A stretch of 64,000 nucleotides of DNA from Haemonchus contortus (lineage: Eukaryota > Nematoda > Chromadorea > Rhabditida > Trichostrongylidae). How positions within the stretch are numbered: position 1 is the first letter of the stretch; each line of letters starts with the position of its first letter. The notes under the pieces are model-generated. The model did no database searches. It was not told where the DNA came from and saw only the letters and a program-made list of their open reading frames with translations. Of the stretch, positions 1-11,560 are shown in pieces. The position numbers and the translations under genes are program-made. The stretch lies in the NCBI GenBank assembly GCA_000469685.2, contig LS997562.1, forward strand, positions 982,501-1,046,500, given 5' to 3'.

Positions 1-1640
1 TAATTTGATGCTTGCTAAATGCATGTGCTTAGCTGCTTCACGACTTCCCCTTTTGACGGTGTTTGCCACGCAATTGAGTTGGCTTCACGAGCCTTTTGCA
101 CTTACCTTCGCTATGATTATCTTTTCGCAACTGCAGGCTCTTAACCTCAAGGTAATTGCTCTCTTGTAGAGCCGTCTCTCTATAAGATAAGGAAGGTGAC
201 TGCTGCTGAGAAATTTGCCTTTTCTTGAGAACAGGCAGCCGCGCCGGAATTAGTGTAGTACAACTTAACGGTTATGCTGATACTGGCCGACTGGCTCAAC
301 ACGTTGTACGTGTGAGTGCTGATGAGCTATGGCTTATAAGCCATTAAGAAGACGAGGGCAAGCGGAATCTTTGGCAAGCTTCCCGAATAGTAAAAGTGAA
401 ACGTTCCCTGTACGCGAAGTGCATGGAACGCCTCACGTTCATTGTACAGGGAGCTCCATCTGTACTGCCTTCTTACTGCCGAAGCATTTCATCTTTCTAC
501 ATAGGGAAGTGATTGAGAACAGGCTAAAAGCATCAAATGAAATAATGAATCAAATAATTATGCCGCTCAATTGCTGCTGGGGTGGTTGGAGCCCCTCAAA
601 TCATCTCTGAGGCTGGGCATCCCAATGGCTCCGTGCATTCCGCACGAAGTCGATTGTGTGCGTTGAACTGTAAACTGTATAGAAAAACACCTGTTGGACT
701 AGATAGTCACGACCCTGTGTGCTGATTTTATAAAGGTGCCTTGTGAGCCTGGTCGAATCTCTACCTTGTCTCTAGCTTTGAATAGAAAATGTTGCATGCA
801 CATCTGCTGCAGAGAACTTGCATAAAATACTACTGAAATTACGCTCTGACAGATCAAATTCCCTGAAGGTACATCAATCGTCAAGAAGGAGAATCGAAAA
901 ACAATCGCTATCCTACGTTGAAACGCACCCTTTTCGTTACCAACGAGCATTGTACAGATTTGTTATTATTAGTTGGGTGCTTTTCTCCTTGCCGTATACA
1001 ATCTTATTCCTCTTACAGTTACTTTACTATGCTAGCAGCGTAAGTTATCTCGCTATTAAAGATACGCATTTCATTTCCAGCAAGTTTTGCAAAGACTTAT
1101 GTATTTGTAGCAGTTTTAGATCAACTCCATAGTTGTGCCCATTTTTTCATCGTCTAAAATTGATCTACTGTCGTCAGTCGAATCTGCGAGACAAACTCAG
1201 AGAGATCGAAGAATTCACTTCGAGTTGGGCTCTGAGATAGGCGTGGGTGAGGTAATAGCGCACTGCTACTCACAGCCCAACTCAAGGTGTTTCTCTCCAG
1301 CCAAGCCAGAAATTGGATCTAGTGCCGCTGAGAACTATAAGTCTTTCTACCCGCAGGGCTTATTTTCGACAGAAAATTCATTTTTCATTTCTGCCAACAT
1401 TCTCGTCTTCCGTAGCAATTTTAAGTAGTGGAGATTTTCTTTTCCAATCAGATTTTATTCCTCAAATGAATTTCTAGCTGCTCTTCTTATGCGCTTTCCA
1501 GTACAGAGATGGGGCCAACACAAAACTTTATTTTTGTAGCAGCTGATAGCAGCCAAAACAATACTAACACGCGATATGCTCAGGGGTCGAGTAATATTGT
1601 CTCAAGTATCTTACTGTTTAGTATTAAGAATGGCATCGTT
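1..1640. other. No recognisable gene
   Basis: Several ORFs of under 105 codons lie here, but none has recognisable domains, splice-bounded conservation or similarity to known families. The composition is mixed. I see no repeat structure strong enough to name. It may hold unidentified exons of a gene to the left or decayed repeats. Confidence 0.4.
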
Positions 1641-1654
1641 CCAAGGATCGGATA

Positions 1655-1860
1655 TCCAATGCCTCTGAGATAGCTGCTGTTCTTCAATCAGGTCTTTGCA
1701 GAAGAGAAGGTACTTGAGGGTTGGCAAAAGAGTACCACCGTGCTGATTCGGAAGAAGGAGGGCAGCGTCTCAGACTGAATGAACTGTCGCCCAGTTCGCA
1801 TGCTTTCACACAGCATAAAGATCTCTGAGCGAATTGTAAACGGTCGAGATCTCTAGCTTC
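1655..1860 (+). pseudogene. Fossil RTE-type reverse transcriptase fragment
   Basis: Translation across 1680-1860 gives a stop-interrupted match to the early RT region of nematode RTE elements: a stretch like 'LEGWQKSTTVLIRKKEGS', then a 'CRPVRMLSHSIKISERIV' block. These correspond to the 'WQKS..IPIWKKKG...YRPIRLLSH..KI.ER' motif of RT. A stop codon splits the two blocks, and no palm YADD region follows. This is a short dead remnant, recognised from remembered family motifs only. Confidence 0.6.
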
Positions 1861-2124
1861 CTTCTAAACAGAGGGGGCTTGTCAATGACTGCAGCGGTAT
1901 CGGCTTGCAATTCATGCCTCTCGACTTCTCTAAAGAAAAAAACACGTGAGAAACGAAAAGCAATGCATTTTGCCTCTCCAGACCTTGATGTTTTCGATCG
2001 CGGTGATGTTCGCATTCGGTTAGAATGATGGGACACGTGACCACGGAGTAAAATGAGCAAGGCTCTACTGAGTAGTTTCCATGTTCGATCTTTTTGAAAC
2101 CTGGACATGTCACTTAATGTTTTT

Positions 2125-4000
2125 ACACTGTTTTGCCGTACAGGTTTGTTATCATGAAACCGCTTTATTAGGTCGACGTTTCGAACAATTCGTCGTCTTC
2201 AAGGACCTGAAAGTAGTTCGGAGCTCCTGACCTGTGAATTACCCGACCAAGCGCCCAAACACGCTAGGCCGGTTGCAACAACTCCCAGAAACTAGAACAC
2301 CAAAAATTCCAGCGAAGTAACAAACCCTCTGCGGTTTCACCAGCGTTGCCATCCCACTCGATGCCGTGAACAAGGAGGGACTAATGAGACACCATCGACG
2401 ATCGTGAGATAAGAATTACGCGGTGATTTCAAAGCCCACAAAGGGAATGAATGGCAGAAGTTCACTCGTTATGGCAATGCATTCATTTCGGTTGTTCAGC
2501 TCAGGATTTCTCTCGCGGATGTGCAACGCTTCCAGTATCTTTCTGGCACCAATCTCATTCTTGTTGGCGAGGATTTTGCATTTGATATCAAAATCGTCAC
2601 CCTGATGTTCTTCTAGTCGATGCCTCCCAAGCGGCGTGAGTAGGCTTCCACGCCTTTTACCTGCTAGATGTTCAGCATCCTTCCCGCCTCACAAATATAT
2701 ATATATATATCGTAACAAGCTGAACACTCCCGTTTCACAAATATATATCTCGTAACAAGCTGAACACTGAAGTTAATACACTGTTCCTCGCGGTGTGCAA
2801 TCTCCATCTCTTCCAAACGGACAAATATCGCAGTTATTCGTCGTGCACGTACGATCATAAAGCCTAATGCGGATTGGATGACGTTTGATATTGTCCGCTG
2901 GTAGGTTTATCAGGACAACACCATTCGCCAAATCCGCTCGTACAATGCATTTTCGAATTTCTGCGCTTACTTTGTCTGATATAAATGGAAGCCGTAGATG
3001 CGCCATGTTATCACGGTTTCTCAGCGAGTACGCTTTTGAGCCTGATCTCCTGCGCTGTGTCCCGTAGCCATTCAAGCTTGCAATCTCAGCTGCTAGTTTA
3101 CGTGACTCCTCTCGTTCCACTTCGCCTGTGCACACTCCTGTAGCTGTTCTGTACATGTTGCGAACAACTGCACATTTCACAGCTTCAGGGTGAGCAGACT
3201 TCGCGTGGAGTAGAATGTTTAGAGCTGTTCTTCCAATACCACTTCACACTGTACCTACCACTTGAGATGTTTATCTGCGTGTTAAGATAAGGAAGCCAGC
3301 CTTCGTGCGGAACCTCTCTCGTGAACTTGATATACTGGGACTGTCGGTTCAGAATGCCAAACAAATCATCCATCTCTTGCTGCGTTGATGTAACTACGCA
3401 GCAGTCATCGATATACCGACAGTACATAATGGGCATGCGAGCAATGACTAGTCTTTCTACTCTGCTCATAAAACAGCCAAGACCGGTGCTAGCCGCTGAC
3501 CCATAGCAAGTCCTCGGTTTTGCGAGAAGTACTGCCCGCTCCACTTGAAAATGTTGCAATTAAGGCATTCCTTGATCAGAGTAATGTGAACCTTGCTCAA
3601 TCCGAACGTTACAACTTCTGTTTCATGCTCATCCAGCATCTCGAAAACCGCTTGGAGAGCTTCGCTGTTGTTAACGTTCGTGTAAAGCGCAGTTACATCA
3701 AACGACTCTACTACGCAGTTTTGTTTAAGCCTACACAAACGTAGGCGATCAAGTAATTCGTTGGTGTTTGGTAGATGTGAAGGCACGTATCGGAGCAGTT
3801 TACCAACAATTCTATTGAGGAACCAGGAAATACGGTCCATGGGTCGTTGGCTCTATTAAGTAATGGCACTGAGCCTACACCCGCATTCCCCTTGATTATT
3901 TTGGTTCGGCATACGCGTCCGCTGGCAGTTTGACATGAATTCACATGAAAGTACGGCCTGGTTCAAGTGGCGTTCGATATCTGGTCTCCTTCAGAAAGCA
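2125..4000 (-). mobile_element. Penelope-like retroelement (RT + GIY-YIG), decayed
   Basis: Read right to left this is a Penelope-like element (PLE). PLEs move by target-primed reverse transcription, using an RT and usually a C-terminal GIY-YIG nuclease. Conserved parts in order are a 'FDVTALYTNV' RT block (about 3700), 'NRGLAMGQRLAP' (about 3510), the RT active site 'YCRYIDDCC' (about 3410), and 'EGWLPYLNTQ' (about 3290). They are followed by a Cys-rich linker ending 'CDICPFGRDGDC' (about 2800), a GIY-YIG start 'GTVY' (about 2770), and a C-terminal segment ending near 2421. The frame changes near 3500 and 3185 and there is a stop after GTVY, so the copy is dead. The 3' region (2125-2420) ends in a block shared with a second copy near 29.1 kb. 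The 5' boundary near 4000 is uncertain. Confidence 0.85.
2421..3944 (-). pseudogene. PLE reverse transcriptase / GIY-YIG pseudogene
   Basis: This is the coding part of the Penelope-like element. Open pieces at 3840-3466 and 3180-2773 share a frame; the piece at 3559-3185 is shifted, so at least two frameshifts separate the RT fingers, palm and linker. The catalytic Asp pair of 'YIDD' is intact. In the GIY-YIG part, a stop follows 'GTVY'. A short segment containing 'CSACY.IYIC' is then tandemly duplicated (about 2690-2765), which breaks the nuclease. Downstream residues ('HRLEEHQGDDFDIKCKILA', 'GARKILEALHIRERNPELNN') resemble the C-terminal tail of this family. The product would act on the element's own RNA and DNA; there is no host function. 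Confidence 0.8.
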
Positions 4001-4004
4001 TAAG

Positions 4005-4790
4005 AAGAGAAACAATCAAAGATCTACGTCACCACCTCACAACCGGTAGCGTTTACTATTTAGAGCGCTGACGGTGACCGCAGAAATTGGAGCAGGGTAT
4101 TGGAGTCAAAAACGCTACGCATTCGTAAATGTGCAAAGAAGAGACGTTCCAGCGAGGCTCTACTGCTGATAAAATCACGAGTTCGCATCTGATGGTAGGC
4201 CACGTCCTACGCATATACGCATAAAAACGGTGTTCATAATATCAGCTACAGTCCAAGTATGCTTGACAAATCAAAAGGCTACTATGGAAGGTTTAAGACC
4301 CTTAGTCGCTTTCTTGATACTTTGCGTGAGGGCTACCCACCCTTAATGAATGACCACTGAACATAGTTAGGTTATCTGTTTCTATTTTTTCCATGTTTTC
4401 GTTTGTGTTTCTTCTAAGACGATTGTTGAGTGATTACCTTCACTTATAAAGTGTTGAACCATGGTTTAGGGGTATGCCTACTTTTGTGCAACTGACGACA
4501 CTTCGCACTTTGGGGCGAGGCGATTTTAACTAGTTGCGATGACTACAATTTTATTCGGTCGCATATCGTCATTAAGCAAGTGTAAGATAGAAAACTGAAG
4601 GGACTGGGAGCAATAATAAGGCAAAGCACACTGAGAAAAATTATGGTTCGGACTGTAAAGGTTAAAATGATGCTGGTTAGGAATTCCATTTTTGTGCAAT
4701 GTGGGATGTGGAGCGAAAAGGAATACTTTCCAGAGCTACGCGGTCTTACTGTTTTTTATTTTGCTTATAATAAAAACCCTTAGTCAGCTA
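4005..4790. other. No recognisable gene
   Basis: The longest ORFs are short and unrecognised. The sequence is AT-rich with no clear tandem or inverted structure. It may include the decayed 5' part of the PLE to its left. Confidence 0.4.
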
Positions 4791-4807
4791 TAATGAAAAG
4801 TTTTCTG

Positions 4808-5059
4808 TGGCTGCTTTCATAGTCCGCCGGCGTGCGTGCCGGCGTGCCGAGGCAGTGCTAGGGGAGAGGAGGGTGGCAGACGGTCGGTCAGCCCCTTCGA
4901 AGGGCTGAAAACAAAGAACAACAAGATCAAAAATCAAACAACCAGGACCCGTGCAAATGGTTTTTGATCTTGTGTCTCTTTGTTTACAGCCCTTCGTAAG
5001 GGCTGTAAACACGTCTGCCTTCCTCCTCCCCCCTAGCACTGCCTAGACTATAAAAGCAG
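4808..5059. mobile_element. GC-rich hairpin MITE (GGCTGCTTTCATAGT termini)
   Basis: The element starts GGCTGCTTTCATAGTCCGCC and ends with the complement-like ACTATAAAAGCAGCC. Inside, a longer inverted pair (about 4889-4912 and 4985-5008, around CCCTTCG.AGGGCTG) lets most of the element fold. The same termini occur at 7828-8331 and, less perfectly, at 11186, 22072 and 46129. It has no coding capacity. The family is inferred to be a non-autonomous DNA transposon. Both this copy and the 7828 copy have TGT on each side, which could be a 3-bp duplication or part of the terminus. Confidence 0.7.
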
Positions 5060-5160
5060 CCTGTCGGAGCTTTTTTTTTTGAAGCTGTAGTTTCTTATTA
5101 ATGTTATTCTCTTTAATCAATAACTTTGGTTTGCTACATACCGGTACGCGAGCATCTTAA

Positions 5161-6199
5161 AGGCACGGTTCGCGATAAAAATGATTTCAGAGATTTCCAC
5201 ACGGTATGAATTCGAGGCCTCCTCTGATACCATGTGCCGAAATGAGGTCGTAAAACGTTTCGAATAGGGCATGATAATGGGCCTTAGAGTAGGGGACGAG
5301 AGGCCTCCGCCCCTCGCTAGGCTGAATACGAAATCTAATTGCCGTTCACCATTTTCGCATTGGAGCAACATTAGTGAACAATCGATAAGCTGATTGGCAA
5401 ATTGCCATGGACGGGCATGTAGATTTTGTTGCGTTCGCCGACTAGGGTTTGATATTCGATCGCTTTTCTGTCCTGCTACTACTATTCGCTTCTATTCAGC
5501 TGAAAATATTTATTCCCTGCAATTGCGAGTGGATCAGGTAAGTCAATCACGTATGAGAATTCAAGAATTCATGGGATGGTTTTTGCACGCAACTTTGTTT
5601 AATTTGTAATAAGTATTTTTGATTATTTTGTTCGCGTAATCTTTAATTGAGTTTTGATGGGATGTCTCAACAGATGGTGAGAACATTCCTCGAAACCGTT
5701 TTGAAGATTGCAGAGAGGTTTTGGATTAGGTATTGCTTGCAATTCTTTTTTATTTCTAGGACACCCATGCATGCTTTTGTATTATTGATCGTTTATTATT
5801 ATTATCCAATCTGTTTTGCACGTTCTTCGTTAAGGGTCATTGATGTGTTCTTGTTCAATGTCAAGAACACTCTTTGACCTTGATTTGAAGAACTACGTGC
5901 AGTTTGAACCCTATATTTGCATGCATTCCCTCAGAAAATCAGCTGTTTGGGTGTGTTGTGTGCAATTGCAGACAATGCGTCGCGCTCGTCTGACTCGCCC
6001 GAACACACCCCTCAACCGCGCTTTTTCGCTGTGTAACTCGTCCAACCCCCCCCCCCCCTGTTACTTCTTTTTTGAACCTTTCTATATCTCTTTATTCGTC
6101 GTTTTTCGCGTTTTCTGCTTAACCATTGTACTACTGTAGGCCGTACCTATCACTTTCCGTCAAAAACCGGATACCCCAAAATTATCGTGAACTGTGCCT
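5161..6199. mobile_element. TTAA-flanked non-autonomous DNA transposon
   Basis: The left end AGGCACGGTTCGCGATAAAA and the right end ...TTATCGTGAACTGTGCCT are inverted copies over about 22 bp. Each is bordered by TTAA (5157-5160 and 6200-6203). TTAA duplication is the hallmark of piggyBac-type insertion. The same termini with TTAA flanks bound 40595-41259. The interior shows only short ORFs and a C tract near 6046-6058, with no transposase seen. Confidence 0.75.
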
Positions 6200-6203
6200 T
6201 TAA

Positions 6204-7820
6204 AGATCCCTGAGTTTTTATACCTAATTAGGATCGCCTCGTTCCTTCACTTTTTTGTTTTTGCTTCTTTGCTCTCCACCTATTTAGTTTTCTTTTTTCT
6301 GCATTTGCTTGCTATTACACACGGAAGCATGTGGATGTTATTCAAACCTCTCTCTGACATGAAGATAATCATTCATGACCTTTCTCGCCTGGATTAGAAA
6401 CGAACTTTTATTAAAATCTTATATATCCAACGTACCATAAAGGCAGCATGCAGCGTACAGTATAACAGCATTTGATATAATTTTAGATGCACATATCATG
6501 CATCATACGAATTGAACCTATTGGTAAAGGATCATAACGAATCTATGTAAACATATAGGGCCGTATGCATAACACCCAGGGTAGAGAAGGAGTCTTCTTA
6601 AGGATATGTTTGCGAAGGGCGCGAACGTTCAAACGGTGTTTTTGCCTTTGTTCTGTATTAAGATAGTTGCAATGGAGCAAAGTTTTTTTCTACAAACAGG
6701 TGAAGAATCGACAGCCCTCGGTAATCATGTGACGTTTGCGCCGTGAGACCTATCTTCCACGGAGAACGTCCGTTGCGCGCGCCCGTCGAAAGTAGGTCAC
6801 CCCGCCCACTTCGCGCGCGGCCACCCCACTGAGGTCTCGAGATGACATCACAGTATCACCATGTGTCAGTGGATCGAATGATTTGCAATTGTCCATGTTA
6901 TCTTCTCTTTGAGTCGACTGCTGTGAACCAAACGCAAATCGTATGCCCCACTAACAATTGCGACATCCGTCAAGTCCCGCGGACTGACCTGCCTCATGCG
7001 ACGGCTGCGTCCTGATCTAGTTTCGACGGACGCGCGCAACGAAGCGCACACATCTTCCACAACTTCTCCCTACGACGGTTACGCTTCAATGACCGACGTG
7101 ATGGCACAGCCAAAATACCGAGCCGAAATCCTAGAAGATTAAGAAATATGGAACTCTAAGGTTCGAATAAAAAGCTGTGGGAAAAGTATACAGTAAAGCA
7201 GAATCAAAAGAGTCGGACTCGAGCTTTCAACAAAAATTAAGAGAAAAGAAAAAGAGTGACAAAACTACACAAGTAAGATCAATCGAAAAAAATTGAAAAA
7301 CTAAACTCAGAAAAAAGATGGAGCATGTATAGGAGTGTGAAATGTTCAGTGGAATCTAGTTGTTAAACTAAATGTACCGATAGCATAGTCACATCAGTAG
7401 CGAAAAAAGAGGGTAAAATAAACAACAAAAGAAGAACAACACAGAAACCATCCACGCACATCACCTATCATTTATCATTTATTACATGCACGAGACGCAC
7501 ATGAAAATTTGGACAAAAGTCCATATAAAAACCAAATAAACAAATATCAAAACAACTTCAGGTGAGTGAAAAGTGACATCCCCTTCAGATCACCAAATCC
7601 ACAGCCCGAACGAGGTCCTCAAAAATTTAGAAACGTGTAGCCGCATATGCTTACCAGGCGAAGAAAATGCACAGCAGTAATGAAATAGGAAATTTCGTGT
7701 CGTCAAGGCCGGCTCGCAGTCTACACACCACAAAATAACGTGCTCCAGCCGCAATGGCTAGCAGTGTCTTAGTTGCCGCGACGCGACAGTTCACGAGCAG
7801 CATTTGTCCTTTTGTATGGT
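6204..7820. other. No recognisable gene
   Basis: The stretch includes a GC-rich patch (about 6755-7080) with many CG steps and an A-rich tract (7140-7560). No domain, repeat unit or RNA gene could be identified. The GC-rich patch could be repeat-derived. Confidence 0.35.
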
Positions 7821-7827
7821 GTATGTG

Positions 7828-8331
7828 GCTGCTTTCATAGTTCGCCGGCCGGGGGACTACTCGGCCTGGGGTAACGGAACTTCTCCCCTATCGCGGCATT
7901 CTCCCTTGCGGCATGCGGCGAACGTCACTGCAATTACCGTACTCCCGCCAATCGATAGGACGCGGAATTTTTCCTTGACTGGCTTGCTTTTTCATTGGAT
8001 TTTATCGTTTTTTCTTCTGTTTCTTTTGAGTTTTCATGTTTATTAGACTTGATTAATTCAAATGACTCTTCCTATATAAACGACGATCAGAATCGCATTG
8101 GAACTGAAGAGAGCGGCCGGCCAATTCAAATGTTTAAAGGACTCCCCACCACACAAATTGCGCGCTCCAATCTTCCATCGCAATCCTGCGATAGGCGGCG
8201 GGTGCGGCGTGTGCGACGCCGTGTTAGGGGAGAAGTTCCCGGACCCCTCGGCCTGCGGTATCGGTCGAGATTCAGCTGTAAACAAGGGGCAAGCGCCGCC
8301 CCCGGCCGGCGGGCGGACTATGAAAGCAGCC
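7828..8331. mobile_element. GC-rich hairpin MITE (GGCTGCTTTCATAGT termini), longer copy
   Basis: It begins GGCTGCTTTCATAGTTCGCC and ends GGACTATGAAAGCAGCC, a near-perfect terminal inverted repeat of about 17 bp. The subterminal ends are G+C-rich (CCGGCCGGGGG and CCCCGGCCGGCGGGCGG). The terminal sequence is the same as in the 4808-5059 element, but this copy is about twice as long and the interior differs. There is no coding potential beyond chance ORFs. Confidence 0.7.
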
Positions 8332-8339
8332 TGTCGTGA

Positions 8340-9445
8340 TCGCGTTTATTTGGTGGAAGGTTCTGCAGTTTAAACAATTTCCTCGCGCGCGCATATTTGA
8401 ATGCATTTACCATAGTAGCACTTTAACCTTGTCGTAGCTCACCGCTTTGACTTTGCAGTAGGCTTCCACGTTGCCGATTCTACTACTAGCCTACTCCTTT
8501 CACCTAATTGTTCCTCTGCTCACACTTCTGAAACGTCTTATTCTCCCATCCTGCTAACGCAAATAAATCTGTGACTACTGTTACTGCGAATATGATTTTG
8601 TGGGTAATCAATCACTGTACAGATCCTCCTCGCAAGATTTACCATTTGTTGTCGAGAGCATGCAGCGTCGTGACTCTCGCTTAAATTCAAAAGGGCGTTG
8701 AAGTCTTTATTTTTTCAGAACTTTGTACTTTATTTCTTTTCTCCTATTCAGACTCATCCCTAATTATATTCACTGTGCATTCACTTCTGGTACCTCCATG
8801 CAAATGCAGTTAAGATAAAGTGGGCTTGACTGTGAAAAGGGACATATTGTCTCCTCCTTCATCAAAATCCGTGTGCGTGCATAAAAAATACTATGGTTCT
8901 AGTGAGACCGGGAAAGGGTGTCAAACCCCTGTGAGATCGTTGGAGAATGCGTTTGGCGATTTTCGAGCTCCTGTCTTCAGTAATTTTGATGTGAAATTCC
9001 TATTAATTCGAAACTCGCAGGGCGTCATTCACCACCGAATGCATTCGCTTACAAGTGCAACGCTCTCAAATCACGATAGTAATGAAAGAGTGCAACCGAA
9101 AATCATTGAAACCATAACGCAGAAGTACCAACACTTGCGTGTATACCTTGTCATTTTGGTTATTTTACTATGAAATAAAGCAAAGTTAAGGATCTGATCA
9201 ATTAATCCGCAAATCCATATTAATGGCTACCAGTTGGTTGGAACTATTAAGGCAAATTTGGCACCCTTGTAATACCATTAGTGCTATCACTAACACTTCC
9301 AGCTATCCTTTCAGCTTCTTACTAATTGTTGCTACCCGCTCTGAAGGATTCCGTGTACTTATCTCAATAATAATCATGAGAATTCTCACGGATGGGGAGA
9401 TAGGCACGACACACGGTAGCAGTTTCATGCTTAGAAAGACAAGAG
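8340..9445. other. No recognisable gene
   Basis: AT-rich sequence with one ORF of 117 codons (8820-9173, + strand) that carries no motif I recognise. There is no strong repeat structure. Confidence 0.35.
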
Positions 9446-9449
9446 TATA

Positions 9450-10688
9450 CCGGGTGCGCCATAAATATGGTAACAAAAGAATTGAGCCACAAAAAACGCA
9501 GTTCATATTGATACATGATGAATTTATGTGAGTTACTTACTATGCATAACATCAACAAAATGAACACACGGTCATCTTATATAACCGTCTCCTGTACTAA
9601 TTATAGCTCAAAGATGCTTTGGCTACTCATCGGCGGCAGCACGCAGAGTTTCTCGAGAAACTCCGCGTGCTGCCGAGGGATTTTTCATCGGTTGCTTATG
9701 AGCAGCAAAAGTGTTGCGTTATGAAGCACAGGCTTTCCTCTCCAGTATGGACTATATCCAGCAACCCATCACAGTGTGGACCGGGAAATTCGCATGAGGG
9801 TTGGAAGCTGGGATAAAGTCGCGAACATTCCCTCAGCACGACTTTTATCATTTTCCAATCGTGAGCAGGTGTGCCGTAGTTTTCAAGTCGTATCCCTAGA
9901 GAAATCTTCGACCCCCAGCTGCATCCTTTCAGAAGGACCCCTCCTTAAGAGTTTTGGATAAAATTTTGTACTTTTTTCAACCAAAGTTTGCGATATTGCT
10001 GATGGTAGAGTTTCTAGCAAAAACCATCATGAAAGAGGGAAAATGTCTGTAAGAGGCGATCTGACTCTTAGCTTCTTCAGCACTCGAAATGTGAAATATA
10101 TGTGTACGTTAGGATCTCAACCTTTCTTCCACGCTGAACATCCTTTAGTCAGGAAAAGATTTGTCGAAGCGCGTGCCGCGCGCAAGTAGCGCAGTAGTAG
10201 CAATTGTTTTCCCCCTTAACTTTTCTCGTAAAAAGCTTATAGGGCTTTCGGATCTTATTGGGACCATCGGGTTAGAACATAAAAACAAATCAGCAGTCAT
10301 TTTTCTCGTGTTTCTGCAGGTTTCGCCGCGTACTCCTTCCCGATTAGTTGTGTTCGGAAAAGGGGTCGTATGTGAGACAAGACAACCGTTTTGACGTTTG
10401 CCGTTGACCCGTCTACGCAACGCGATTTGAGAGACTGTAATGTGAGGAGTGTTCAAACGAGGAGCGATCTAGGAAAAGGACCCTCCAAATGCGCGCAAAG
10501 ACGGAACTGTTGGTGGATGTCTGCGAAGCTCCACCGTTTCTCGGAATCTGACGAATTAAGAGCACCAAAGTAGATATGTGGTCTAAAGTATATTACAAAC
10601 ATAAGGGAAGGTGCAGATGTGGAGAAACCCTCGAAACGAAAAAATTCGGACGTCCGGAAAGTTGTTACCATATTTATGGCGCACCCTG
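9450..10688. mobile_element. 1.24-kb element with 27-bp TIRs and TA flanks
   Basis: The ends are inverted repeats with one mismatch in about 27 bp, containing CGGGTGCGCCATAAATATGG on the left and its complement on the right. TA lies at 9448-9449 and again at 10689-10690, as expected for Tc1/mariner-type insertion. The interior has no recognisable transposase but holds a 42-nt near-perfect palindrome (9634-9675). It is probably a non-autonomous DNA transposon. Confidence 0.75.
9634..9675. repeat. 42-nt near-perfect palindrome
   Basis: CGGCAGCACGCAGAGTTTCT at the left pairs with AGAAACTCCGCGTGCTGCCG at the right with one mismatch. The centre is CTCGAG and there is essentially no loop. It lies inside the 9450-10688 element. 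Confidence 0.85.
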
Positions 10689-10699
10689 TATTAGTAGTA

Positions 10700-11180
10700 G
10701 ATTATTAGCAGGTATCAGTAATTTCGGGAAGGGTTTTGTTTCATTAGTATGACTTGTGAGGAATGATATGAGATCCCCCATAGTATATTTTCAAATTGCG
10801 GACTATTTAGTCGTAAATTTCGTCTCCCTCTTCAAAACCACACTAGGGTCATGACGCTATATGCTCATGACAACACGTGTAAAGCTGACGAGGAGGACCT
10901 ACATGAGACAGATTCAAGAATCAGGAAAAAATCAGAAAATAGGCAACAAGCGGCGAAAGTAGAATGTTGTATCCTACCCACTATTAGTAAGAAAACAAGA
11001 ATAATCAGTGAGAATGAACACGATCGGAAATAACAGCGGAAATTCAACTGCTGAGCAGCGCAATGCCCGCGCGCTCCAATGAATTGCATTCATATGCGTG
11101 GGAAAATTGTTCAAACTACAAAACCTTCCACTAATTAAACGCGATCGTATGTCGTTCGGCGCGGCCCTTCGCAGCCGCTT
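10700..11180. other. No recognisable gene
   Basis: Only short unrecognised ORFs. The right part (11040-11180) is near the start of the dispersed repeat interrupted by the MITE at 11186. Confidence 0.35.
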
Positions 11181-11185
11181 TGCCA

Positions 11186-11346
11186 TTGGCTGCTTTCGAC
11201 ATCCGTTCGCCCTAGCCACTTGTTGGCACGTGATCCAGTGATCCAGTGTGGTGAACAAGCAGTTAGGGCCGCCGTCGCACGCACGCAACGCGACCGCAAT
11301 ACGTGGACGGACGGACGGACGGACGTCGAAGTCTGGAAGCAGCCAA
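11186..11346. mobile_element. 161-bp GC-rich hairpin MITE
   Basis: It starts TTGGCTGCTTTCGACATCCG and ends ...GTCTGGAAGCAGCCAA. The termini match the GGCTGCTTTC family. TTGCCA stands immediately before (11180-11185) and after (11347-11352), which looks like a 6-bp target duplication. A short (GGAC)n run sits near the right end (11306-11325). It appears to interrupt a dispersed repeat whose other copy is at 16380-16590. Confidence 0.65.
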
Positions 11347-11560
11347 TTGCCACCCATACAGCGCAGTTTCTGCGTCAACCAACTCGTCCAAATGAGTAAG
11401 GCACGCGGTTCACGATCAGCTCTAGAACTAACTGGAGTTTCTTCGCACATAGGTGTGAGGCGAACCTGGTTGGGAGTGAGGCCTCAGGGGTCACCAAACT
11501 ATCCAGTCATCCTCATTAATCAAATAATTAGGATGGAAATTGTAAAGAGTTTCAGGAGTT
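11347..11560 (+). repeat. Dispersed repeat, copy A (inverted partner at 16380-16590)
   Basis: A block containing CTGCGTCAACCAACT and GTCCAAATGAGT recurs on the opposite strand at about 16530-16580. Similarity continues through a CTCAGGGGTCA... segment to a CCTCATTAAT segment. This gives roughly 200 bp of diverged homology in inverted orientation, on either side of the nested Helitrons. No function or family could be assigned. Confidence 0.6.
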
